This document shows positions 30,722 to 40,009 of a DNA stretch of 64,000 nucleotides, one piece after another. Made by a program: the position numbers and the translations under genes. Where the stretch lies: assembly GCA_914767885.1 (NCBI GenBank), contig CAJZBQ010000043.1, forward strand, positions 434,001 through 498,000, in the 5' to 3' direction. Position 1 is the first letter of the stretch, and every line of letters begins with the position of its first letter. The stretch is from Blepharisma stoltei (Eukaryota > Ciliophora > Heterotrichea > Heterotrichida > Blepharismidae). The notes beneath the pieces are model-generated. The model was not told the DNA's origin, searched no databases, and worked only from the letters and a program-made list of their open reading frames with translations.

Positions 30722-33064
30722 TTAATAATTAGTAAATGTATGCTCAGGTTTATGGGCATTAAATCCTTTCAATTCAAGTGTATCTTTTTTAATATAGCAA
30801 TGCTCACATAGTTCAAAATTGAAGCACATATTGCACTTATATTTAGGCGAAACTAAGGGATTTCTTCCACATCCGCTACATATGGACATTTTAAAAGTCC
30901 TATTTGATAATGTTATGATTTCTATTCTATGCTTGGAATCATGGCCTTTTATCTGCTCAAACTCTTTAAAGCTGCAGTTGAAAAAACAATTTTGGCCTAC
31001 ATTAATATTTACATAACGTCAAATGGCTGCAGTCAGCACATAAAAAACAAGGCCCTAATATAGGCTTCTGATAGCAACTGACACATCGCTTATTTTCATG
31101 TATCGGCAAGCCATTTCCAGCTTGTGGTTTTTCATGAGCTTGAAAAATATGGTTAAAGCAGCCAGTTTGGCTCTCAATAATTTCATCATAACAGTCTAAA
31201 TAAATCTTACTTTCACAATAATCGATATTCTCACACTGTAAGCATTGAAAGCGGCATCCCCAAATTGGCTCCACCCCACATCTGTCACATTTATGGTAAT
31301 GGTGCAGCGTATCTTGAGTGTTATTATTTTCCAGCTTAAAATAATCCTGCATTGTATCGTTGCGTTCTTGCTGGACGTTTTCTATACATTGTTCACAAAT
31401 GTCGAAATTTCTCTGCTTCTTGGATTTGAACCTCAAAAGACCTTCAGGGATGTCGCGCTTGCATTTATCGCAGACTGTATGGTTTCTCCATTTTTCGAAA
31501 ACTTCTCCAATTTGATTGCCAAGAGACAGCCAACCAGGACGTAGATTATTATTTCTCGCAAAAATTTCGCATTTTTTGGATCCTGGCATCATAAGCTCAA
31601 TGATAGTATAAAGCTGGTCTGGCTTTTGGCTTTTTTTTCTTACATCAGCGATGATAAGATCGTTGGAGACTTTAGATCGGAATTCTACTTTTTCTCCTGG
31701 CGGACATTTGTAGCCCACTATACACATTTCAGTGGAATGCAAAAAATAAAAGCCATGAGAAACCATAGCTCGGCGGCCACCTTGTGTAGTCTTAACCCAT
31801 ATGAGATGGTCTACACACTCGTAGCCTCACTTGTTCAAGCAGTCATATCCTGCATTCATATTTCCACTTAATACCCATATAAAGCAGAACCCTTTCTTGG
31901 AGAGTTTTTCTATAGGGATTTCCATTATTTCTTGGTTAGAAAGCGTATCATACTCCAGCTGGAACTTGTTATTAGAAAACATAAACGGCGAATCAGAATT
32001 TTTTTGGCCTCCACGTATTCTTCACGGTGGGTCTACCACAACGACATCAAAGAGCCCAAACTTTTCAACAATGTAATCCAAGTTAAAATACCTCAGATCG
32101 CAGTTAATAAAGGTGCTTTCCATCATCTTCGTGTCAGTTGGGGCGCCTAATTCGATTGTATTGAGAAGTTCGTTGACCAGATCTCTGACGATAAGGTCAT
32201 CGTCTTCTTTCTTCTTTTTGCGAGGCTCAGATGGCTGCTTGTGCTTTTTGTTGGCTTGCGTTTTGGCCCTAGGCAATTGGACAGGGATGGTAGTTTGGGG
32301 CTCTAGTTTGAAGTCATATGAATTCAGGTGGGAATCAGACATTTCTTCAGAGGCGCTTTCTACGATTTCGTCTGCGATTTGAGCCCTCTTCTTTGCAGGT
32401 TGAGCTAATGGAGTGAATATAATTAAAATATGGCGTCTTCGTCTGGGCATGGCCTCTCGGCCATGCAGACTCAACACATATTTTAATTATATCCGGCAAG
32501 GTTTTACCATTTCAGAGATGGACAGCAATGCTAGGTAATCAACTCTGGGTGTAAACAGAGCCTAGCCCAAGTCTGATTCAGGGATGGCTTTTTCCTCATG
32601 CGGAAGGAAGGCATGAAAGTTGAAAGGGGAAGCTCAGTAGAGTCCACTGGGCCAATCGGGCAACTCCCTAGCGTGAAACTGGGCGTTACGTCCCAGGCTA
32701 CATTTTTTCCTTTTTGCCGATAGTCGGCCAGATAATCCATTTTTTGGGTTTTTGTGCGGACAACCCTTGTCGCAAGAAAGTAACTCATTCATGAGTCGTC
32801 GAAGCCGGCAGCACTATTTCAAGCGTGTCCTGGCGATCAAAGCAGGTCGACCCAGAAGCCTGTAGGCCTGATACGTGGAAGAAACGTCGGGAAGGTCTGG
32901 GTGACTAACTCCGTAGGAGACGTTAAACGAATAAAATTTAAGTAAGTAAGAGCTAATGGAGTGAACATCTGTCGCTGGACTTGGCTTCGATCTCGGAACT
33001 CAAACCGATGTCCCCACTTGCTTTTGTCGTCGATATCGATTCCCTTTTTACGAGGCTTTTCCAT
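30722..33064 (-). CDS. MT-A70 (METTL3/METTL14-type) methyltransferase fused to C-terminal ZZ zinc fingers
   Basis: Segments 32966-33064, 31013-32417 and 30722-30996 total 1779 nt, 592 aa. The MT-A70 domain has FDVVVVDPPW (catalytic DPPW; its Trp is TGA), FMFSNNKFQLEYDTLSNQEI, GFCFIWVLSGN, HLIWVKTTQGG, FYFLHSTEMCIVGYK and PGWLSLGNQIG. Typical members of the family methylate adenine N6 in RNA or, in ciliates, DNA. The C-terminus then carries at least three Cys-rich ZZ-type units: CDKCKRDIPEG...ICEQC, CDRCGVEPIWGCRFQCLQC, and CSGCGRNPLVSPKYKCNMC after the intron. The N-terminus is basic. Retroposon S5 splits the N-terminal linker. MT-A70 plus ZZ is not an arrangement I know. Confidence 0.88.
30997..31012 (-). 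other. 16-nt intron
   Basis: GTAAATATTAATGTAG on the minus strand. Splicing extends the methyltransferase by 91 residues with another ZZ-like Cys cluster; unspliced, the frame stops at TAA within it. Confidence 0.85.
32418..32965 (-). mobile_element. SINE-like retroposon in an exon (S5), 16-bp target-site duplication
   Basis: 548 bp including one of two perfect copies of GAGCTAATGGAGTGAA (32402-32417 and 32950-32965). On the minus strand the 3' end reads GACGCCATATTTTAATTATA. The interior matches S2. Removal gives RQMFTPLAQPAKKR in the methyltransferase. The duplication contains a TA. Confidence 0.9.
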
Positions 33065-33672
33065 ATTTAATTAAAGCCTTCAGTGAAAGAGTGGCTAAAA
33101 AATCAAAAACCACTCACGGAACCCATAGCCCATTTTTATTAAAGTTAAATTTCAGTTGCCTTTAGAAAAATTTTGAGAGTTAGGAGAATGGAAATAAGAA
33201 AGGAGAATTATAGCCTTGAGTGTTGTCAGTCTTGTCGAAAGCCCATCTAGGCATAGGTCTGTTTTGTTTTCTTAGCCTTCCTATTGGTTTTTTTGCTCTC
33301 AACAATTTGACAGCTCCCATTTATGAGATTTATTTATTAATAAGTAGGGAGAAAAAAGCAATTGGGGATAGGACTTTTAGTTCTCAAGAAATAATTTATT
33401 TTTATTTTGGCGCTATAGTCTGGCTCATTAATTAGAATTCGAGATGATAATTATGCGAAAAAACAATTAAAATTGATAAAGAATTTGATTATGAATTAGC
33501 AGATACTTTGACTTAGCTGATAATTCTTAAGGCGATTAAATCTTTTAAGTAAGTCTTAATAGTTTATTTGTGTTAGAAAATAAGCTTAATTTAAATGTAG
33601 CTAGAAAATTTCAGAGCTAAATATCAATTTTTTGCATTTTTATATATTCATGCAGCGAATTGAAATAGCTTT
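33065..33672. other. Intergenic stretch with a possible small membrane-protein frame
   Basis: On the plus strand 33220-33435 is an open frame of about 70 codons (GIGLFCFLSLPIGFFALNN, then REKKAIGDRTFSS) with one or two hydrophobic helices. It lacks an ATG in frame; a nearby ATG at 33188 is out of phase. It could be an exon joined by a short intron or IES that I could not place. The rest is AT-rich without features. Confidence 0.3.
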
Positions 33673-36414
33673 TTATCTGGCTTTTCTTATTATTTCTTTC
33701 AATTCCTTTCCTGAGATATTTTCTTTCTCTATCAAAATCTCGGCTAATTGCATTAACAACGCTCGATCTTTCTGCATATATTTCAGGCTCTTTTTGTGTG
33801 ATTTTTTTATCAATCGATTTACTTCATATTGCACTAATCTTCTACTTCCTCTACTCTTACGAGGAAAATAAAATACAAAACCTGATTCGCCATTAAACAA
33901 TCCAGATCTTACATATTCATTCAAATATTTTCTGGTTTTCATAATATCTTCTTCACATAAGTCATTTATCCTCTTATTTTTCCCATAAACTAAATCTAAG
34001 GCTGCCTTTCCCGATATCAGAATATCAACCTGATCCAAAATTTCTTTTCTTGTTGTGTTTTGATATACCTCGAAGAGCTCTGTAAGATTTTTGCTTGATG
34101 GATTCAATGAAAGTGATACATCTTCCAAAGGAACGTTCTCATGCTTTTTTAAATACATGAGAAATATCCCTATTTCATGTACAGCGAGTTGAAGCTTTTC
34201 CTCTTTTGTGAGGCGTGAAATTTTGTTGATTTTTCGAATTTCATTTAAAATATCGGTAGAGCTTAGAAAGAAAGTATTGTTTTTTGTAACGTGAGTAGTA
34301 GCTGAGTTCAATATTTGAAATAACTGAAGAGGTGTAAAGCCAGCAGTTTGTCTCGCGATTTCTTCTGCATCAATTTCAAATTTTAATGATTGTTTTGCTA
34401 GTGTGTGTTTTATGATTTTTTTACGAGTTTCGCGGTCAGGGACCGGGATATTGATTTTTCAGTCAAATCTTCCTGTTCTTATCAGCCTGCTATCAAGAGC
34501 TTCTGAAGAGTTTGACGCTGCAATAACAAGTATTTTGTCATTATCAGCAGCTCGGTCTATTTCATGCATTAGTCGTATTACAGTCTGCTTACTTTCACCT
34601 ACATTAATTTCATATATTTCTTCAGCAATACTACTTATTTCATCGATAAATATAATTGAAGGCTGCGTTTTTTTCGCTGCAATAAATAAATCTCTCATCT
34701 TTTTAGCTCCAGATCCTACATTCACCTCATCAAATTCCGAAGCTGATATCTTAAAATATGATACTCCAGCTTCTCCTGCTATTGCATTAGCTAGTAAAGT
34801 TTTTCCTGTTCCTGTTTCTCCAGTCAAAAGAATCCCTTTACTTCCCCTCTTCCATTAACGAGCAAAACCATTGAAAAACCCTATCTTTCGACACTTTATG
34901 AGCCAAAAAAGTTTTAATATGAAAAAATTTTATGATATATAAGCAATAATTATCAATGAATTTCTATCCAACTCTATTGAAATCTGAGCAGCCAGCATTT
35001 TTAACATAAAATTTTGCAAATCAGTTAATTTTGCTTTCCAATTTTGATGAATTGAGATTTTTTTTTAATTTTTAAAAAAATTTCACTATAAAATTTATAT
35101 ATAAACTTTTAACACTCTCAATAAATTAAAAAATTTTTTCGATCGCTCACGAAGGTGTAGAGCTAGGCATTTTGGCATTAGCTACTTGAAATTTTTTTTG
35201 GTTTTTATAATAGTCAATGAGAAAATTAAGTTCGTCGATGAAATCTTCAAGCCCTATGACATCACTGAATCTTTCTTTGGGGCGGCTTTCTGGAATGAAA
35301 TTTTCTTTAACAAGCATTGTGTAGGGCATGGGAATTTCTTGGTTTATTGCTTTCTTTGATCTCATCAAATATTGTGAATAGAAATAGCTGCAAACTCCTA
35401 TAAGGCCAGATAAAGAAATTGCTGAAGCAATAAATAATGCCCAGGGATACATCATACCTCGAAATGCTTTCAATTTTGGGTTATGTCTTATGGTTATATA
35501 AACTTGTAAAGCATTTTTATGAGGTTTTGAAGTCTCTATAAACTTTTCATATCATTCTTTTCTTCAAGGTTCAGGCTTTTCAGGTATTTTAGGTTTTACT
35601 CCCCCCCTCCGTGAGTGAACAAAGAAATTTTGTTCACTCACGGAGGGGGGTTAATCTTTTTTTTTAAAATAATTTATATCTCAATTTTATAGAAAATTTT
35701 TTTTCAAAATTTTAAAAAAATCCTAATTGGGAAGCAAATATTAATTTAATTTATATTGTGTTTTAAAAAGCAATTTGTTTAAAATTAAACAGAATTAGCT
35801 CGAGATTTCATTATACTAACACTTATATATCAAATTTTTTTTCTATTAAAAAAATTTTTGTTCACTCATGGAGTGGGTTTTTTGACAAAAAATAGGGATT
35901 TTTCTAACTCCACCCCCCCCCCTCCGTGAGCGAACAAAAAAATTTTGTTCGCTCACGGAGGGGGGTTAATTTTTTTTTTTAGAAAAAATTTATATATAAA
36001 TTTTATAAAAAATATTTTTCGAAATTTAAAAAAATCCTAATTTGCAAAAAATTGGGAAGCAAATATTAATTTAATTTGCAAAATTTATATTTTAAAACGC
36101 AATTTGTTTAAAATTAAACAGAATTAGCTCTAGATTTCATTATACTAATTATCACTTATATATCAAAATTTTTTTCCATTAAAATTTTTTCTATTAAAAA
36201 AAATTTTTGTTCACTCACGGAGGGTGGGTTTTTGGTCAAAAAATGGCGATTTTTCTAATGGTTTTGTTCGCTCACGGAGGGGGGGGGGGGAGGGGAGTAA
36301 TGGTTTTGTTCACTCACGGAGGGGGGGGATTAGGACTTTAGACTTAACTGGGAATTTTCGGCTAAAAAAACGACAATTCTTGAGTATGTAAGATCTTTTG
36401 AAAATGATAAACAT
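33673..36414 (-). CDS. FtsH/m-AAA-like protein with degenerate protease site, likely mitochondrial
   Basis: Segments 36333-36414, 35166-35598 and 33673-34840 join to 1683 nt, 560 aa. The N-terminus (MFIIFKRSYILKNCRFFSRK) is basic and Arg-rich like a mitochondrial presequence. A transmembrane helix follows (WALFIASAISLSGLIGVCSY). The AAA domain has FSDVIGLEDFIDEL, MPKGILLTGETGTGKT (Walker A, formed only after IES removal), SIIFIDEISS (Walker B) and SRLIRTGRFDW (second region of homology, Trp = TGA). The M41 zinc site reads HEIGIFLM where FtsH has HEAGH, so the second metal His is lost and proteolysis is unlikely. This parallels known inactive FtsHi/AFG3-like scaffolds, though orthology is not established. 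Confidence 0.85.
34841..35165. mobile_element. MITE family A IES (325 bp), diverged, in the FtsH-like gene
   Basis: TA-bounded. Ends are CTTCCCCTCTTCCATTAACG and the inverse-type TTCGTGAGCGATC on the minus strand, clearly worn versions of the family A terminus. Removal creates the AKMPKGILLTG Walker A approach. Confidence 0.85.
35599..36332. mobile_element. MITE family A IES in the FtsH-like gene, with a second family A element inside
   Basis: TTA on both sides. Left hairpin end CTCCCCCCCTCCGTGAGTGA..., right end ...GTTCACTCACGGAGG. Removing the inner element (35907-36299) leaves 341 bp with the ordinary family A layout, including the TTTTTCTA-ATGG segment that the inner copy had split. Confidence 0.9.
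35907..36299. mobile_element. MITE family A copy nested in another family A copy
   Basis: 393 bp with TAA at both sides, hairpin left end using the GTGAGCGAAC variant of the terminal motif and a right end with two copies. The target was the TA of TTTTTCTAATGG in the outer copy. Confidence 0.9.
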
Positions 36415-36803
36415 TTATGACTTAAAATTTATTAATAAAATTTGTAAGAAAAGAGGAGTCAAGTTTCAAAGAATAGTTTTTTAATGTAAAACAGAGAATT
36501 TGTGACCTTCAATATTAGATTGCTGTAATTGCTTCAAGTATATTATTTTTAAACTCAATTTCCACTCATCCTATAAATTTCTATTGTAAAAATAAGATAA
36601 AATATCAATCTTAATTACTCAAAATAATACTTGAGGCTCTTTTTACCGGAATTAGCTTCAATTCTATAATAAGAGAGCAGTATTAATAAATAATTCAATA
36701 AATTGGAAGAGAAAATTATTCATTTTGTGAATTTCAGCAACAGTTTCAATACATCATTAATAAACTCAAGCATGGTAATCATTATTTGATTCTTTTTCTA
36801 CTA

Positions 36804-37216
36804 AATTCCACACCCTTTAAAAATTGGAACAAAACACTTCATTAAATTGGAACAAAACACTCCATTTAAATTGGAACAAATTTGTTTTCAATAGGAAAAT
36901 TTTAACGATGAAAATACTAATTTTTTTTAAAATTAGTTTTGACCTAATTTAATAGACATAATTAAAGGAAAACGCTATTTAAATAGTTTTAAATTAATTG
37001 ATTAATTAACTCTTCATAAAAATAAATTAGAATTTCATTTTTATAAAATTAATTTAGACTATATATTAATAAAAAGTACAATTAAAGTGCTATTTAAACA
37101 GTTTTCACACTGAATCGATTAATTTTATCAACTATTTCTTGATAAAATAAATTAAAAATTCAAATAGTATATACTCAATTTATATTTTTTTTAAATTTTT
37201 TAAGGGCGGGGAAGTA
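36804..37216. mobile_element. MITE family B element upstream of the CDPK gene
   Basis: TAA at both sides. Left end CACACCCTTTAAAAATTGGAA with two further direct copies (ATTAAATTGGAAC, TTTAAATTGGAAC) within 70 bp; right end TTAAGGGCGGGGAAG. The interior has two ~115-bp AT-rich repeats containing GCTATTTAAA. It ends 13 bp before the CDPK start codon, so it occupies the promoter or leader. Confidence 0.75.
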
Positions 37217-37229
37217 AGAAATAAAAAAT

Positions 37230-39638
37230 ATGGGAGTATGCTGCCCAAAAGAATACAAAATGCTTCGACCCAAAACAGCAAGACAGCTTGATAAACCTGA
37301 AATTTCAAATTCATCTAGGTTAGAACGTATTATTACAATTAGGAATTAACACTCGTTATGAATTTATAAAAGTTATAGGATGTGGGCAATTCGGGACTGT
37401 GCGCGAAGCCAGAATGGTCGGCTATGATATAGAAAATAATTGCAAGCATTTTGCTATTAAATCTATCAATAAAGTAAGAGTTATGAAAAATCTCAAATTG
37501 ATGAAAAACGAAATCTCAATTTTAATGCTCGTTGATCACCCTAACATTATAAAACTCTATGAAACCTATGAAGATGACATGTATATTCACTTACTCCCCC
37601 TTTCCGTGAGTGAACAAAACTATTTGAAAAATCCTTATTTTTTGGGTAACCTCCCTCCGTAATAAAAATTATTTTAATAGAAAATTTTTTTATGAGAAAA
37701 ATATTTCTGTTTAATTTTAAACAGCTTGCATTTTGAAACATAACTTTCAAAATTAAATTAATATATTACTTTCCAATTTTTGCGAATTGGAAATTTTGAA
37801 AAACAATTTATTATAAAATTTAATATTAATTTTAAAAAAAACTAAACCCAATCTGTGAGCAAACAAAATTTTTTTGTTTCATACTTAGTGGGAAGAGTTA
37901 GTTATGGAGTTGTGCACAGGTGGAGATTTATTCGAGCATTTGATGGTCAGAGGCAGTTTAACTGAGCTAGAGGTAGCTCAAATTATGAGGAAAATATTCA
38001 CAGCAGTTAATCACTTACATAATATTAATATATGCCATAGAGATATAAAGCCTGAAAATTTTCTGGTTTCAAGCAAAGATAATGATGCTGATATAAAAAT
38101 GATTGATTTTGGAATGTCAGCGAAATTTGGAGGTGAAGAGATGAATACAATAGTAGGGACTCCTTACTATTTAGCTCCAGAAGTGTTGAGAGGCTCATAT
38201 GGTTTAGAATGTGATGTTTGATCCCTAGGTGTAGTCATGTTTTTTCTACTTGTTGGACAACAGCCATTTAAAGGAGATTCTTTAAATGAAATTTTCCAAA
38301 AAATTGTGAAAGCAGATTTTGATTTTTCTGATCCAAGTTGAGAAATGGTAAAAAATTAAAATTTTTTTTTTTTGTTTCCATGCTATTTTTCTCATGATAA
38401 TAATAACTAAAATAATTGATTAAAAAACAAATTAATAAAAAAACCATTGAGAAATTATTTCAGATGAAGCCAAAATTTTGATCTCAAAAATGCTTATTGT
38501 TAATCCTGATTACCGAATTTCTTTACAAGATGCTTTATCTCATGAATGATTTGTAAATAATTTATCAAATTCGCATCAAGAAATTAAGCTGGAAGTCTTT
38601 AAATCAATAAAGCGATATAGAGCCCCAAGTAAGCTGTGACATGAAGCTATGAAAATTTTGGTGCAAAATTTATCAGCTGATCAAATAAAAGAATTGCAGA
38701 GTGCTTTTCTAGAAATCGACCAGAGGAAAACTGGCTTTGTAACTGCTAAAGATATTGAAGCTGCAATGATCCGCAATGGCTTTTTTTTAGCGCGCGACGA
38801 ATTTAAAGCCCTTGTACAGAGTATAAATTACGTCGGAAAAGGAAAATTAAATTACACACAGTTTTTAATTGCTTCAGTTGATAAGAGGCGAGCCCTTGAT
38901 GAAGAATCAATGTGGCTAGTTTTTAAGCATTTTGATCTTGTACTATATATATATAATGGCATTCGGTGCGAGAGAAGTTAGATCTGCTAAATTCTCTTTA
39001 TCATGGGATTGTATCAGTTTTGCCGGTGAAATTTCATCAACAATATCAAGACGGCTCATCGGATAAGATGATAGCCCTGATCCAGAGGGAATAAAGAGAC
39101 ATAGGTTTTTGATGTTTGACACTCCAGAGGAAGGAGAATCTTAGTTGAACAAACGCTAATATCACCTTCAACTCGATAAATAGTGGCGCAGAAAATGCTG
39201 GGCTGATGCTACTGCTATTCTTGTTAGCCCATGTGGTTTTTGTAATTAATTGTGAATCGGACGACATGCTAAGCACTCTAATTAATTTAAGTTTAAGATC
39301 TTGTAAACTCTAATTAGGATCGGAATGGGACTATAAGTGTTGATGAATTGAAGTTTGCATTGGAAAAAGCAGGGTGCTACCTATCAGACACTGAATATAA
39401 AGAAATTATAGATGAGTTTGAACTAAAAGCAGGTGAAACTATGAATTTTGAAGAATTTAAAGAAATTATGCTATGTATTGGCTATTTAGGCTTTGAAGAT
39501 CGGTCTTTGGTATGCACCGAACAAGAAGATCAATTTGTGGAGGCTCCTAGAAGAGGAATGAGAAGACTTTCACAGAGATTGCTTATGCAAAGGAAAACAA
39601 TCATCGAGCCAAAGAAAAAGAAAAGAGTTACAGATTAA
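37230..39638 (+). CDS. Calcium-dependent protein kinase (CDPK)
   Basis: Exons 37230-37326, 37343-37593, 37901-38346, 38456-38939 and 39318-39638 total 1599 nt, 532 aa. The N-terminus MGVCCPKEYK fits N-myristoylation plus palmitoylation. Kinase marks: VIGCGQFGTVREA (Gly loop), FAIKSINK (VAIK Lys), CHRDIKPENF (HRD), MIDFGMSA (DFG), GTPYYLAPEVL, and DVWSLGVVMFFLLVG with Trp=TGA. Then the CDPK junction region LWHEAMKILVQNLS and four EF-hand-like units, of which EIDQRKTGFVTAKDIE and DLDRNGTISVDELKF look like calcium loops. Typical of ciliate and plant CDPKs. All joins fall in the kinase core or EF hands and restore conserved sequence. Confidence 0.93.
37327..37342 (+). other. 16-nt intron in the CDPK gene
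   Basis: GTATTATTACAATTAG. Splicing gives SSRLERINTRYEFIKVIG. Confidence 0.85.
37594..37900 (+). mobile_element. MITE family A IES (307 bp) in the CDPK gene
   Basis: TTA at both sides. Ends CTCCCCCTTTCCGTGAGTGA and a worn GTGAGCAAAC hairpin side. Excision gives DMYIHLVMELCTGGDL, the standard kinase hinge. Confidence 0.9.
38347..38455 (+). other. 109-bp insertion with 9-bp direct repeat and no TA boundary
   Basis: Flanked by TTGAGAAAT (38338-38346 and 38447-38455). The ends ATGGTAAAAAATTA and TAATAAAAAAACCAT are inverted. Removal with one repeat gives PSWEIISDEAKIL, the standard kinase subdomain; no pair of TA dinucleotides gives an open frame. Confidence 0.75.
38943..39305 (-). mobile_element. 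SINE-like retroposon (S6) inserted at an exon/intron border, duplication GATCTTGTA
   Basis: 363 bp including one 9-bp duplication (38934-38942 and 39297-39305). The minus-strand 3' end reads CCGAATGCCATTATATATAT. The duplication covers the last six exon bases and the first three bases (GTA) of the next intron. Removal restores FKHFDL-DRNGTISVDEL with the 15-nt intron in place. Confidence 0.85.
39303..39317 (+). other. 15-nt intron in the CDPK gene
   Basis: GTAAACTCTAATTAG, as it reads next to the downstream copy of the duplication. Its first three bases belong to the S6 target-site duplication. Confidence 0.85.
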
Positions 39639-40009
39639 ATTGTTTTATTAACAAATTTTTATAATTAATTAGCGAAGTTAACGAAATTCCAGGGCAGCAA
39701 AGTAGCGAAAAATAGGTAGAATGGATTTGCATTTGGGTCTAAATTTCCGTTTTGATGGTTTTCTTCACGGCCAATTTGGAATTCAGGAGGAGCTACTATA
39801 GTATCTCAACTCTTATGGACTTCCATAGTCCCGATGTCTATTGAGGATATCCGAAGATAGGTTTTACCAACTTAAGTTGATGATGAAACCAACATCAAAT
39901 GGGCAAACCTGTTTTATAGACAAATTTATCAATTTTTAGAGTTAGATGAACCAACCCTCAGATCTTCTCGAAAGACATCGGGACTATTAGAGCCATAAGT
40001 GTGGAAACG
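39639..40009. repeat. Intergenic stretch with an inverted repeat
   Basis: A perfect 15-bp inverted pair ATAGTCCCGATGTCT (39825-39839) and AGACATCGGGACTAT (39973-39987) continues outward with mismatches (CTTATGG facing CCATAAG). It lies between the 3' ends of the CDPK and TCF25 genes and may be a worn palindromic element. Nothing else is recognised here. Confidence 0.45.
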
